The position numbers and the translations under genes are program-made. Below are positions 42,149 through 50,963 of a stretch of 64,000 nt of DNA, one piece after another (position 1 is the first letter of the stretch; every line of letters starts with the position of its first letter). Source of the stretch: Pseudomonadales bacterium (GTDB taxonomy: Bacteria > Pseudomonadota > Gammaproteobacteria > Pseudomonadales > Pseudohongiellaceae); NCBI GenBank assembly GCA_024234395.1, contig JACKOH010000002.1:930001-994000 (forward strand), given 5' to 3'. The notes beneath the pieces were generated by a model. The model made no database searches, was not told the origin of the DNA, and was given only the letters and a program-made list of their open reading frames with translations.

Positions 42149-43150
42149 ATGGCAGCCTGGTTACCTCAGTTTTTCCTGTTCACCATGGGGCTGGCATTGA
42201 CTCTCTATGTCATCCTGGACGGTTACGACCTGGGTATCGGTCTGTTGCTGCCATTGGCTGAAGAGTCGGAGAAGGATGCCATGATCGCCTCCATCGGACC
42301 GTTCTGGGATGCCAACGAAACCTGGATCGTACTGGGAATCGGCATTCTGCTGATGGCGTTTCCTCATGCTCATGGAATTGTACTGAGCGAACTCTATCTG
42401 CCGGTGACGCTGATGCTGATCGGATTGATTCTGCGCGGCGTTGCCTTCGACTTCCGCGCCAAGGTAGTTCTCAGCAGGAAGGCGCTGTGGAATCGTCTGT
42501 TCTTTCTGGGTTCTCTGGTCACCGCAATCAGTCAGGGATGGATGGTGGGTCGCTACGTCACCGGTCTCCAGCAGTCTCTGGTAATAAGCCTGTTTTCGTG
42601 TTTGATCGCACTCACCATGCCGGCATTGTATATCCTGCTCGGCGTGGCATGGTTGCTTATCAAGTCTTCGGGACGGCTGTATGACAAGGCAATGCGCTGG
42701 GGGCGCCGCGCGGTGCTACCCATGGGACTTTCGTTGCTGTCGATCTCTCTCGCTACACCCCTGGTCAGCGAATCCATTGCAGCCAAGTGGTATACCCTGC
42801 CGGACAGTCTGGTTCTGTTACCAATTCCGCTGACCTGTGTGCTCGCTTACGGAATCATGTTGTGGCTGTTGTTCAGACCACAGTCAGACCACGATGGCCG
42901 CATTCAACCGGGAGTCCTGCTATTCATGATATTGGCGCTGCTGTGCCTGATGGCGACTGTGGGTCTGGCCTACAGTCTGTTTCCGGATATCATCCTGGGA
43001 CAGATGACCATATACGAGGCGGCCGCCGCAGAAGCCTCGTTACGATTCGTGTTTATCGGAACCGTAATCACAGTCCCGATGATTCTCGTCTACACGACCG
43101 TTGTCTATCGCCTGTTCGGCGGCGAGTTGTCATCGCTCGATTATGAATAA
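42149..43150 (+). CDS. cydB: Cytochrome bd-type quinol oxidase subunit II
   Basis: A 333-residue protein with about eight helices. The N-terminus has FTMGLALTLYVILDGYDLGIG and IGPFWDANETWIVLGIG, both CydB signatures. It follows cydA with a one-base gap (TGA T ATG), so they are co-translated. I see no small CydX-type gene after it; 43151-43217 is a short convergent gap. Confidence 0.92.
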   Translation: MAAWLPQFFLFTMGLALTLYVILDGYDLGIGLLLPLAEESEKDAMIASIGPFWDANETWIVLGIGILLMAFPHAHGIVLSELYLPVTLMLIGLILRGVAFDFRAKVVLSRKALWNRLFFLGSLVTAISQGWMVGRYVTGLQQSLVISLFSCLIALTMPALYILLGVAWLLIKSSGRLYDKAMRWGRRAVLPMGLSLLSISLATPLVSESIAAKWYTLPDSLVLLPIPLTCVLAYGIMLWLLFRPQSDHDGRIQPGVLLFMILALLCLMATVGLAYSLFPDIILGQMTIYEAAAAEASLRFVFIGTVITVPMILVYTTVVYRLFGGELSSLDYE

Positions 43151-43217
43151 TCGGGCTATTGGGGGTGCAGCCTGAAACACTTACAAGGGGTCGGTGGTCA
43201 GCAGTTGCCGCTTGCCA

Positions 43218-43445
43218 TCAGATCAATCGATCGACCAGGCTCGGTTTGATGTTCAATCGACGGGTAAGTTTCTCCGTAAACCAACCGGCCAGAAGCGCCA
43301 CCCCACAGGCACTCAGCGGGTGAGACCGGATCAGCCGCAGCCCGCTTACCGGGAGCGCATTTCGATGATAGCGGAGCACCAGGAGATCCTGCTCAATCAA
43401 TCGATCAAGCCGCCGTACTTCATTATCCAATACTTGAAGATTCAC
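43218..43445 (-). CDS. YqjK-like small basic protein
   Basis: A 75-residue protein: a charged coiled-coil-like N-terminus (NEVRRLDRLIEQDLLVLRYHRNAL) and a short hydrophobic patch (HPLSACGVALLAGWF). Position and size match YqjK of the YqjD-YqjE-YqjK cluster, and the start overlaps the end of the YqjE-like gene by 23 nt. Similarity is by layout more than by sequence. Confidence 0.55.
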   Translation of the reverse strand: MNLQVLDNEVRRLDRLIEQDLLVLRYHRNALPVSGLRLIRSHPLSACGVALLAGWFTEKLTRRLNIKPSLVDRLI

Positions 43446-43890
43446 GTCTGACCAGAGTAAGCCGGAGAGCTTTCAACTGTTTGAGCGTATTTCTGAAGGC
43501 CATTCTATGCATGGCAACATGGAGCCGGTGCAGAACCCAGAGAGTTGCCATGCCCTGCATAAGGAAGAACGTCAGCGCTCCCAACGTCGGGTTGGAAGTC
43601 CAGTCGTAAAGTGCCCAGCTAATCAGTGCCGAGAAACTGAGCCAGGTAAGTATCAGCAGCGGTATCAGGGTAAGGAGCCAGCGAAAGGCCACCGGCACCT
43701 GACGAATGGCAAGCCGTGATTCCAACCTGGCCAGTTTCAGAATCCGCACCGCGACCACGGACAGACGCCGAACCAGTCTTTCAAATTCTTCTATTCCTTC
43801 ACGAAGCTGCAGTGCCTCACGCTCCCGGCGGGAGAGGTCATCTGCGGATCCCGTATTTTCTGCGGCTGCAGTTGCTTGTTGCTGGTTCAT
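43423..43890 (-). CDS. YqjE-like membrane protein (holin-like)
   Basis: A 155-residue protein with a charged helical N-terminus (about 18-60) and two membrane helices (about 70-93 and 103-122). It lies 24 nt after the DUF883 gene and overlaps the next. That is the order of the E. coli yqjD-yqjE-yqjK cluster. These are stationary-phase envelope proteins of unclear function. Confidence 0.6.
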   Translation of the reverse strand: MNQQQATAAAENTGSADDLSRREREALQLREGIEEFERLVRRLSVVAVRILKLARLESRLAIRQVPVAFRWLLTLIPLLILTWLSFSALISWALYDWTSNPTLGALTFFLMQGMATLWVLHRLHVAMHRMAFRNTLKQLKALRLTLVRRESSSIG

Positions 43891-43914
43891 TGTCCGGTTG
43901 TCCTTGTGGCCGAT

Positions 43915-44238
43915 TTATCTACCAAGAATTCTGGCCGCCAGATATCCGGTAGCAAAAGCTATCCCGACACTGGTAAGGGGTCGATCGATAACGAAATTCT
44001 GGGTATTGACATAGGCATCGACGGCCTTGTCCTGGGTTTTTTCCACGGAATGTTCGATACGTTCCTCGGTTTTATCCCTGGCATCGATACCGGCCTGCAT
44101 GGCAACGGATTTGAATTTTTCGGTAGCGTCCAATAGATTGTCATAGGCGTCCTTGGCAGCATTCTTGGCGGCCATGACATCCTTCGACAACTCTGAACCT
44201 GCTGAAGAATTGGATCTCTTTGAAGTGGCGGTGCTCAT
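43915..44238 (-). CDS. DUF883 (YqjD/ElaB-like) protein
   Basis: A 107-residue protein: a polar N-terminus, a long amphipathic helix (about 18-75), then a C-terminal membrane anchor with the family ending RPLTSVGIAFATGYLAARILGR (in part). YqjD/ElaB proteins are tail-anchored inner-membrane proteins that bind ribosomes in stationary phase. First gene of the YqjD-YqjE-YqjK-like set. I found no sigma-54 site before it. Confidence 0.85.
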   Translation of the reverse strand: MSTATSKRSNSSAGSELSKDVMAAKNAAKDAYDNLLDATEKFKSVAMQAGIDARDKTEERIEHSVEKTQDKAVDAYVNTQNFVIDRPLTSVGIAFATGYLAARILGR

Positions 44239-44430
44239 AGTGTTGCTCCTTTATCTGGATAATCGTCTGCTGAATTGATAGATCGCCACCCAGCTCAAAC
44301 GTCGCTGAGTCAGGTATCAGTCAATGCTGAACCTAAGGTGGAACCTTTGGTAACTGAGTGGCGGACTGACTGTCGTGAAGGGCATCGTTGTCGACCTCGG
44401 CGCAATCGAGGTGATTGGCCGGGGGTGCAA

Positions 44431-44631
44431 TCAATGTCGATTCGCCCAGGCTTCCACTTCCTTTTCGGCTTTTTCTCTGGTTAGTCCGTAGCGCTCCTGA
44501 ACCAGCCCGGTGAGTTTTTCACTCGAGCCATCGATGCGGTCGAGGTCATCGTCGGTCAGCTTACCCCATTGCTGCTTTGCCTCGCCTTTTAACTGTTTCC
44601 ACTTTCCTCCAAGGATATCGCTGTTTAGCAT
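44431..44631 (-). CDS. CsbD-family stress protein
   Basis: A 66-residue protein from ATG 44631. Contains the CsbD signature GGKWKQLKGEAKQQWGKLTDDDLDRI (shown in part) and the end RYGLTREKAEKEVEAWANRH. CsbD/YjbJ proteins are small, hydrophilic general-stress proteins. A strong sigma-54 promoter lies 48 nt upstream (44679-44694), so it is probably driven by the activator at 45659-46717. Confidence 0.92.
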   Translation of the reverse strand: MLNSDILGGKWKQLKGEAKQQWGKLTDDDLDRIDGSSEKLTGLVQERYGLTREKAEKEVEAWANRH

Positions 44632-44678
44632 GGCTTCCTCCATCGGTAATGAATTAAAGATTCGCACTCAGCAGTGTA

Positions 44679-44694
44679 TGCCAATAGCGTGCCA
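44679..44694 (-). promoter_or_regulatory. Sigma-54 promoter of the CsbD gene
   Basis: On the minus strand the sequence is TGGCACGCTATTGGCA. It has the required GG-N10-GC spacing and matches the consensus TGGCACG-N4-TTGCA at all but one defined position. It is the best of three such sites in this locus. Confidence 0.8.
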
Positions 44695-45072
44695 GCTTTT
44701 GAAGCTGAATGTTCCCGTTGAACGGTGAACGGTAGCGGGGAGGCAACCAGGGAATCCCGGATCAATCGGAGTTTTCCTGGTCTCCGATCCGTAGACGACG
44801 GCACCAAGGTGCGTTGCCTTTGCTCTGGCGATTTAAGTGCAGTAACTGAATCATGGCGGAATAAATTTCAACAGCGAGGAAAAAATTACCGGCAATCAGC
44901 GCTTTTAGATGTTTTATTTACGCCAGGTATCCCTTCATAAGCTATCTGAGATAACCGGGCTTCGCGCTTCAATTCGATAACATTCAAAACTGGCATGGTT
45001 CTGGCAATACCTCTGAATCAGACATTACCTCAATGGTGATGGAATTTATAAACCAGTATAGATGGAGGCATT
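44695..45072. other. 378 bp divergent regulatory region without a gene
   Basis: It lies between the CsbD gene and the DUF1328 gene. It holds the sigma-54 site at 44991-45006 and the region where upstream activator sites would be expected. A 71-codon plus-strand frame (44725-44940) has no support. Confidence 0.5.
44991..45006 (+). promoter_or_regulatory. Sigma-54 promoter upstream of the DUF1328 gene
   Basis: TGGCATGGTTCTGGCA has GG-N10-GC spacing and differs from the consensus TGGCACG-N4-TTGCA at two positions. It lies 68 nt before the DUF1328 start and could also drive the small lipoprotein gene beyond. Confidence 0.65.
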
Positions 45073-45246
45073 ATGTTAAGTTGGGCACTGGGATTTTTTC
45101 TTGTCGCAGTACTGGCGGCTCTGTTCGGATTTACCGGCATAGCAGGAGCAGCATCCGGTATTGCACAGCTTCTTTTTTTCGTATTCCTGATACTGCTGGT
45201 CATTTCGCTGCTGGCCAGAGCATTGAGAGGGAAGCCGCCAGTATAA
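45073..45246 (+). CDS. DUF1328 (YtjA-like) small membrane protein
   Basis: 57 residues, start ATG 45073. It is almost wholly hydrophobic: MLSWALGFFLVAVLAALFGF (in part), a small GIAGAASGIA segment, then a second helix and RALRGKPPV. This matches the DUF1328/YtjA family, which is linked to envelope stress and is usually adjacent to CsbD and DUF883 genes. It is short enough to be missed by automatic callers. Confidence 0.9.
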   Translation: MLSWALGFFLVAVLAALFGFTGIAGAASGIAQLLFFVFLILLVISLLARALRGKPPV

Positions 45247-45377
45247 ACCGGTCCTACCGGCAATGCGTCCTGCTCCGATTCACCCGGAATTCCACATTAC
45301 CGGTTACTGAATCGGTGTAGTGGCGTCTCTGCATTTCAACAGGCTGGTACCCGTAAATTTTAAACAAAGGAGCTATC

Positions 45378-45560
45378 ATGAAATATTTTAATATACCATT
45401 CATTCTGTTAATTTCACTCTTTGGACTCGCTGCCTGCGATAATGACGGTCCGGCGGAACAGTTTGGGGAACAGATCGATCAGGCTGCCGATGAGATCGGA
45501 GACCAGGCCGAAGAGGCTGCGGATGAGGCTGAAGAGGCGGCTGATCGGTTGGCGAACTGA
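45378..45560 (+). CDS. Small acidic lipoprotein
   Basis: 60 residues from ATG 45378 with AAAGGAG upstream. The lipobox is LAAC near residues 17-20. The mature part is an acidic heptad-like helix built of Ala/Glu repeats (DQAADEIGDQAEEAADEAEEAADRL in part). It is probably an outer-membrane lipoprotein with an amphipathic or coiled-coil helix. It sits inside the stress locus. Confidence 0.8.
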   Translation: MKYFNIPFILLISLFGLAACDNDGPAEQFGEQIDQAADEIGDQAEEAADEAEEAADRLAN

Positions 45561-45658
45561 ACAGGTCGGGAGACTGACGAAGTCGGGAACAGTAAATTCC
45601 GAGTCGGGCCGATCGCGAACATGCAGTTCAGGACGTTCCCTGATGGTTCAGGAGAATC

Positions 45659-46717
45659 TCATGAGACACTGTGATCGGCTTGGTCCCGCTGTTCGTCGAC
45701 CCTCGAGGTACGGTATTTTTCAAGCTTGTTGTAAAGCGTTTTGACACTGATTCCGAGGGCCCCCGCGCAGGCTTTCTTACGATGTCCGTGGAGTTCCAGC
45801 GATTGCAGGATCGCCTCGCGTTCGATATCGGCGAGTGTCATTCCCTCGGGTATCCGCAGGGCCGGACTCGATGATCTGCGCGATTCGATAATGAGCTGTT
45901 CTGGAGTTATCGTGGCGTCGGCCAGAATATAGGCACGCTCGACGGTATGCCTCAATTCTCTGATATTGCCCGGCCAGTGGTGGCTTCTGAGTTTATCCAG
46001 TGCCGCATCATCAAACTGCACATCACTGCCTTCCTCCGAATTCCGCCTGGCCAGAAAGTGCTTCGCCAACGCTTCAATATCCGTGCCCCGTTCCCTCAGT
46101 GGCGGTATTTTTATCGGGAACTGCGCCAGCCGGTAATACAGATCCTCACGGAACGCGCCCTTATCCATCGCTTCGTTGAAGTCGCCGTTGGTGGCCGCGA
46201 TAATTCGGACATCAGCACTATTAGTCCGATCGCTACCCAGCTTTCTGAATTCACCCGACTCCAGTACCCGCAGCAGGTTAACCTGCTGAGCGGCAGGCAT
46301 TTCAGTGATTTCATCCAGAAACAACGTGCCCTTGTGTGCCTGTTCGAAAATCCCCCTGGTTGTTTCCGATGCTCCGGTAAATGAGCCTTTCTTGTGCCCG
46401 AACAGTTCGCTTTCGATCAGCTCGGAGGCCACCGCACCGCAGTTTAATGTTATCAGGGGCTGATCACATCTCGGGCTCAATTCGTGAAGGGTTCGGCCCA
46501 CCAGTTCCTTACCTGTGCCACTTTCTCCCGTAAGCAGAATACTGGCACGATGGCGCGCCGCTTTCCGGACTATACTGAATAATTCCTGCATAGGAGGGGA
46601 CGACCCCAGCAACGGTCCCAGTCGTGTCAGATCCTGGCACTGTGAATGGGTATCGGTGTGATCTGCGGATTCGAGCCGCGTATCACTGACAAAACGGTTC
46701 GGACTATTGGTCTTCAA
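45659..46717 (-). CDS. Sigma-54-dependent activator (AAA+ and Fis domains, no receiver)
   Basis: I choose TTG 46717, with AGGAG 6 nt before, giving 352 residues; the frame is open further to 46885 but reads unlike protein. The AAA+ domain covers about 35-260: Walker A GESGTGKE, the sigma-54 contact loop GSFTGA (a conservative variant of GAFTGA), Walker B GTLFLDEI, then FREDLYYRL and HHWPGNIREL. A C-terminal Fis HTH follows (AREAILQSLELHGHRKKACAGALGI-like, about 305-340). There is no receiver, GAF or PAS domain, so control must come from levels or a partner. Three sigma-54-like promoters lie within 2.2 kb. Confidence 0.92.
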   Translation of the reverse strand: MKTNSPNRFVSDTRLESADHTDTHSQCQDLTRLGPLLGSSPPMQELFSIVRKAARHRASILLTGESGTGKELVGRTLHELSPRCDQPLITLNCGAVASELIESELFGHKKGSFTGASETTRGIFEQAHKGTLFLDEITEMPAAQQVNLLRVLESGEFRKLGSDRTNSADVRIIAATNGDFNEAMDKGAFREDLYYRLAQFPIKIPPLRERGTDIEALAKHFLARRNSEEGSDVQFDDAALDKLRSHHWPGNIRELRHTVERAYILADATITPEQLIIESRRSSSPALRIPEGMTLADIEREAILQSLELHGHRKKACAGALGISVKTLYNKLEKYRTSRVDEQRDQADHSVS

Positions 46718-46847
46718 AGGCTTCTCCTGCAGTAGTCTGTCTGAGTGGCGGGAGGTAAAAAATTCAAGCCGCCGGTAACAATTGCAATCACTAACGCTCT
46801 GTAAAAGCAAAAGTTCCGGCGCCGTGCTTGGTAACTCGGGAAAAAGC

Positions 46848-46863
46848 TGGCACGGGCATTGAA
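46848..46863 (+). promoter_or_regulatory. Sigma-54-like promoter before the 194-residue orphan gene
   Basis: TGGCACGGGCATTGAA has a perfect TGGCACG -24 block, but GA in place of GC at -12, so it is weaker than the other two sites. It lies 43 nt before ATG 46906 and is divergent from the activator gene. Confidence 0.5.
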
Positions 46864-46905
46864 TGGTAAGTGGAAAAAGCGGCAAACAAATAGCCAGAGA
46901 CCAGG

Positions 46906-47490
46906 ATGGGCCTGGGATACTCTATTCCTGGTAACGAATTTTCAACAGAGTTACTGAACTGGGTTATGGTTGGTCCTCGCACAGATACTGGAAAATTGAA
47001 TTCGATCGCACTTCTGGACCGGGATGAATTGAATTTCACGGCGCTGCAACTGTGCCATCTGACTTCCCGGGTTCTGCAACAGATTGCGCTGGCGCTTCCT
47101 AAGTCTGAGCCGGTGGCTTGCGGCAATCTGCTGGCAATAGCGATGGAAAGATCGGCTCTCGAAACAGCGTTCCTGCCACCACAGGACGGTTATTCAATGG
47201 AGATTCCCAAGGCGCTTCAGGATGTCAGCGAAAGATTGAAATCATTGGGACAACGTTCAATGCTGTACACGGAGGCCGTTGATCGAGTGCGGATCCTGAT
47301 ATCTGCAGACCGGGAAATCTTGTCTTACCTGAGATGGGCGACCAGGCGCACTTCGCGGGTACAGGACGCCAGGGAGTTTTCATTCCATCTTGCCACCTGG
47401 CAGCTGAACAGTGACCTGATGCGGGACTGCCTGGAGAACCTGCTGAAAACTGGTGCCGGGCGGAGGTCCACAGAATTCGAATTGCATTGA
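46906..47490 (+). CDS. Unrecognised helical protein divergent from the sigma-54 activator
   Basis: 194 residues, cytoplasmic, mostly helical, no membrane segment or recognised motif. Segments include LNFTALQLCHLTSRVLQQIA, PKALQDVSERLKSLGQRSM and SFHLATWQLNSDLMRDCLE (each in part). It starts 188 nt from the activator start on the opposite strand and has a sigma-54-like site upstream. It could be a partner that controls the receiverless activator, or another stress target. The start is uncertain because the ribosome site is weak. Confidence 0.6.
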   Translation: MGLGYSIPGNEFSTELLNWVMVGPRTDTGKLNSIALLDRDELNFTALQLCHLTSRVLQQIALALPKSEPVACGNLLAIAMERSALETAFLPPQDGYSMEIPKALQDVSERLKSLGQRSMLYTEAVDRVRILISADREILSYLRWATRRTSRVQDAREFSFHLATWQLNSDLMRDCLENLLKTGAGRRSTEFELH

Positions 47491-47541
47491 GATCCCGGTG
47501 CGGACACAGGTCGGAGGAAGCAGAAATCCGGAGCCGCTCAA

Positions 47542-48150
47542 TCAGTTGCCGACGGGCGGAAAATGCATCCAGCCGGTGACGATGTACTTTCTTCCGGCAT
47601 TGAGGATTTCACCTGCGTGGGCATGTGTCCATTCGGCGGGCCAGATCAGGGTCTTGCCTTTCTGCGGCTGGACCTTCAAATCCTGATGGACGAACCGGGT
47701 TGCCCCCCCGTCTTCCACGTCGTTGAGGTAGGTCATCCATGCCAGTACCCGGTGGGAAGTGCCGACCGTTGTGCGTTCGGAATGCACTTTCTGGAAATGG
47801 CCACCGGGGTCATAACGTTGAATGTTGAAAGAACTGATTTCCACGCGGGGCATGACGTTTTTCAGGAATGGCCATTGTTCCAGATAGTCCCGGTGGCAGG
47901 TGAACAGGGCTTCCATATAATCGCGTAATGGCTGGTGGTCCGGTTGTTCCAGTTCCCGTGGTCGAATCGCCAGGTCGGTGGAATTTTTTGATGCCGGATT
48001 GAAGCCGCTGGCGGTCTGCCCCCGGGTCTGCTGAGCTTCGCGACTTTCGAAAAACGCGATCAATTCGTCACAAAGCGACAGCGGTTCGATGGACCAGCAA
48101 CCGATAAAGTGAGGAATCTGGTGTGAGGGATTAAGCTCGATGCGTATCAT
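47542..48150 (-). CDS. 2OG-Fe(II) oxygenase (prolyl-4-hydroxylase-like)
   Basis: 202 residues with a double-stranded beta-helix core. Candidate metal ligands are His and Glu in KVHSERTT near 125 (HxE rather than the usual HxD) and His in THAHAGEIL near 175. The 2-oxoglutarate-binding basic residue lies in GRKYIVTGWMHF. The start lies 8 nt after the TPR gene stop, so they are co-transcribed. Such TPR-oxygenase pairs suggest hydroxylation of a protein. Confidence 0.78.
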   Translation of the reverse strand: MIRIELNPSHQIPHFIGCWSIEPLSLCDELIAFFESREAQQTRGQTASGFNPASKNSTDLAIRPRELEQPDHQPLRDYMEALFTCHRDYLEQWPFLKNVMPRVEISSFNIQRYDPGGHFQKVHSERTTVGTSHRVLAWMTYLNDVEDGGATRFVHQDLKVQPQKGKTLIWPAEWTHAHAGEILNAGRKYIVTGWMHFPPVGN

Positions 48151-48158
48151 GGGTCCGG

Positions 48159-49148
48159 TTACCGATCGACTGTGACGCCGCGTTCGAGGTCGAAGGTAAT
48201 AACTCCGAAGCCTTTCTGTTCCATGGCCAGACCCTCCTCAAGCTGGCCCAGGCGCAACAGCGCCGAACCCAGCGAGCCCGCCGCCTCGGCATTATCCGGC
48301 TGGATCGTAAGTGCCTGTCGATAACTGGCGATAGCCTCCTCCAACCGGCCCTGTTGTTCCAGCGCATTCGCCAGGTTGCAGTAAGCACCGGCAAATCGGG
48401 GATTGATGGCAATGGCCTGGCGGTAACTTCCGATTGCCTCCTCCAGCTGACCCATCTTCTGCAGAGTGGTACCCAGTTTGTTATAGGGGTCGGCAAAGTC
48501 GGGCTGGCTGGCTATGGCCTGGCGGAAGCTGTCGGCTGCCGCATCGAGCCTGCCCAGATTTTTCAACACTACTCCGAGATTGGTGTGGGCTTCGGTGAAA
48601 GCCGGACGCCGGGCAATGGCTGACCGGAAACAGCTGACGGCTTCCTCCAGTCGATGTTGACGGGTCAGCACGTTACCAAGATTGTTGTGAGGGTCCGGAA
48701 AGTCCGGTTGAATGGCGATAGCCTGGCGAAAACTGTCAGCCGCCGCATCGAACTGTTGTTGTAGGGTCAGGCACAGGCCCAGGTTATTGCAGGCTTCAAA
48801 GTAGTCGGGTTTGATGGCGATGGCCTGGCGATAACTGTCGATCGCCTCGTCCAGTCTGCCCATTTCCCGGTACACATTGCCGAGGTTGTTGTGAGCGGCA
48901 ACATAGTCCGGCACACAGGCGATGGCGGCCTTTATCAGGTCGACGGCAACGCCGCTGTGACCTGCCTGGTGGGCCAGGATCCCCAGGCGGTGCAATGCCA
49001 CCGGCTGCGACGGATCGACCTGCAGTATCCGGCGGTATATGCTCTCCGCCTCGCCCAGACGGCCATTGCTCTGCATTTGCGCAGCGAGCGCCAGACCTTC
49101 TTCGATGGACCCGGCGTCTGCTCCGGGCTGATTGTGATGCTCTGCCAT
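48159..49148 (-). CDS. TPR repeat protein
   Basis: 329 residues made almost entirely of about eight tandem 34-residue TPRs, each with the pattern A-x-x-N-L-G-x-x-x...A-x-x-x-F/Y-R-x-A-I...P (NNLGNVYREMGRLDEAIDSY, NNLGLCLTLQQQFDAAADSF, NLGVVLKNLGRLDAAADSF, NLANALEQQGRLEEAIASY). The units are very similar, so they may expand or contract by recombination. No signal peptide. It precedes the 2OG oxygenase and may hold its substrate. Confidence 0.88.
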   Translation of the reverse strand: MAEHHNQPGADAGSIEEGLALAAQMQSNGRLGEAESIYRRILQVDPSQPVALHRLGILAHQAGHSGVAVDLIKAAIACVPDYVAAHNNLGNVYREMGRLDEAIDSYRQAIAIKPDYFEACNNLGLCLTLQQQFDAAADSFRQAIAIQPDFPDPHNNLGNVLTRQHRLEEAVSCFRSAIARRPAFTEAHTNLGVVLKNLGRLDAAADSFRQAIASQPDFADPYNKLGTTLQKMGQLEEAIGSYRQAIAINPRFAGAYCNLANALEQQGRLEEAIASYRQALTIQPDNAEAAGSLGSALLRLGQLEEGLAMEQKGFGVITFDLERGVTVDR

Positions 49149-49258
49149 TGACTCTGTAACCCCTCAGGCGAGTATAGGAGGTCTGGAGTCGGACTCCAAG
49201 CGGACGGTTCCGGTTGGCTGGCATGACATTCAGCCTGATGGGGCAGGTCGGCCGCCAT

Positions 49259-50905
49259 TTACGGTGTGTCCCGAAGCCAGCGAAACATCTGTTCGAGGAT
49301 CGCTGGAGAGACGCCGACCCAGACCACAGGCGTATTCAGTTCCTGAGACAGTTCCCGCGGATAAACAAGCTGACCGGCGCCTGCGCAGGGTTGCGCCAAT
49401 TCTCTGAGCCGGTCCTCGAAATCAGCAATCAGAACGCGGGCGTGCCGCTGACTGTAATTCCAGCCGCGCCAGCCCTGGCCATCGTTTTCAACCGCTGACG
49501 GATTCCGGTACCAGCGGGAATAGATCTGTGCCACGGCTATGCAATGTCGCGGCTCCAGGGTCAGGCCGTCAAACCGCTTTACCAGCGGTGGAACGGCATC
49601 CGGGCCCAGTCCCAGCAGGTAGTCGATATCCAGGGCCGGAGGCTGAATATCGGTGGTGCGCAGATTGATACGGGTAACAATTGCGGCAGGATTGGAAAGA
49701 GCCAGGAGCAACACTACGGTGACGCCGCTGATTGTCATACCTGCAGCAAAGCGCCGGGGCTGACCTCGCAGCAGCGTAGCGGCGAACAGCATCAGGCCGA
49801 TAGTCAGCCAGGCCATCACGGCCAGTGCCGTCAGCCGGTCGATGGTCAGGCCGAATGAATCGATATATAACAGCAGACGCTGTACTGCAGATAACTGAAT
49901 GATCAGTACGCAGGCAAGCAACACAGTGGCCAGAGGTCGGAATACGCGCTGATTGCAGCCGGAACCCGCCACCACGATCAACAGACCCAGAGTGAGGCCC
50001 GCTACCAACAGCAGCTCAAAGAATCCCCGCCTGGCGTACTGAGCCAGAGTCAGTCCACTGGTGGCCTCGATTGTCTCCCGGCCACCGAAAAGATAGCCCA
50101 GTTGCAGGAACACGAATATCAGGAACAGCGCTGCCAGCGATCCCATCAGCACGGCCGTGTCTTCGGTTCCCAGTTTCAGGAATGGCAGGCGGCGCACCGG
50201 GCTGTCGAAATAGCGGTTACCGGCAATGCCGGCCAGCAGTCCGGTGCTCAGCCAGGCAAAGACCGCCGTCAGTACCAGGTGTTGCAGGGTGCGTTCGGAA
50301 ACCAGTTCCACGATGTTGCTGAACAGCCGCGAGAAACCGGCGTCGGCTGCCGAGAACAGGGAAGCAAATATAAGCAGCAGGGGTGTCGCGAGCAACAATC
50401 CCCGCAGCAGTGACCAGGCTTTCGGGCTCCGGAAGCCGGCACTGAGATCAACCCTGGAAAGGACTCCCGGGGCTCCGCTGACGCTTTGCCAGGGCACCAT
50501 GACCAGCGCCCGCAGGTGTTGGAAAAAAGTCGACCCGTTCAGCGAACACCTGCCCAGGTGAAGGATGATCATTGCCATAGCCACCACCATTACCAGCAGC
50601 AGACTGAGGATAACCACCGGCGTGGTACGAAACAGGATCATTGTGACAGCCGCGAAAGCACACAGTGACCAGCCGATCAGGACCTGCGGCCGTGCGGTGC
50701 TGAAAGCGATACCGAGCCAGCACAGCGTGACCGCGTAAAGCAAGGTCCAGAGGAAGAAACCGAGACCGAAAGGCCCTACCGATCCGAACAGTTGATCGGC
50801 GAGAAATCCAAGGCCAACGCCAAGTGACAGAACCAGGACCGGCAACTTTCCGGTCATCGTGTTGTCGCCTGGTTCAATTCCGGTCATTTCGACATCGGCT
50901 GCCAT
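49259..50905 (-). CDS. DUF4173-domain membrane protein
   Basis: 548 residues with about twelve hydrophobic helices in the first 420 residues and a soluble C-terminal part. The conserved part includes LGTEDTAVLMGSLAALFLIFVFLQLGYLFGG and YARRGFFELLLVAGLTL (both in part), as in DUF4173/DUF4153 proteins. Function unknown. Downstream of the regulator, with its own operator-like palindrome 59 nt upstream. Confidence 0.78.
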   Translation of the reverse strand: MAADVEMTGIEPGDNTMTGKLPVLVLSLGVGLGFLADQLFGSVGPFGLGFFLWTLLYAVTLCWLGIAFSTARPQVLIGWSLCAFAAVTMILFRTTPVVILSLLLVMVVAMAMIILHLGRCSLNGSTFFQHLRALVMVPWQSVSGAPGVLSRVDLSAGFRSPKAWSLLRGLLLATPLLLIFASLFSAADAGFSRLFSNIVELVSERTLQHLVLTAVFAWLSTGLLAGIAGNRYFDSPVRRLPFLKLGTEDTAVLMGSLAALFLIFVFLQLGYLFGGRETIEATSGLTLAQYARRGFFELLLVAGLTLGLLIVVAGSGCNQRVFRPLATVLLACVLIIQLSAVQRLLLYIDSFGLTIDRLTALAVMAWLTIGLMLFAATLLRGQPRRFAAGMTISGVTVVLLLALSNPAAIVTRINLRTTDIQPPALDIDYLLGLGPDAVPPLVKRFDGLTLEPRHCIAVAQIYSRWYRNPSAVENDGQGWRGWNYSQRHARVLIADFEDRLRELAQPCAGAGQLVYPRELSQELNTPVVWVGVSPAILEQMFRWLRDTP

Positions 50906-50963
50906 GAGTTTTTCCTATGCAGGGTTGCTGACGACAGCAACAGGGTGAAATCCAATAAAAAGA

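Noticed and set aside
43151..43217. A cydX gene after cydB
   Set aside because: The gap is only 67 bp and holds no small hydrophobic frame with a ribosome site.
44725..44940. A 71-codon plus-strand frame as a gene
   Set aside because: It lies in the region between two sigma-54 promoters, with no ribosome site and no protein-like composition.
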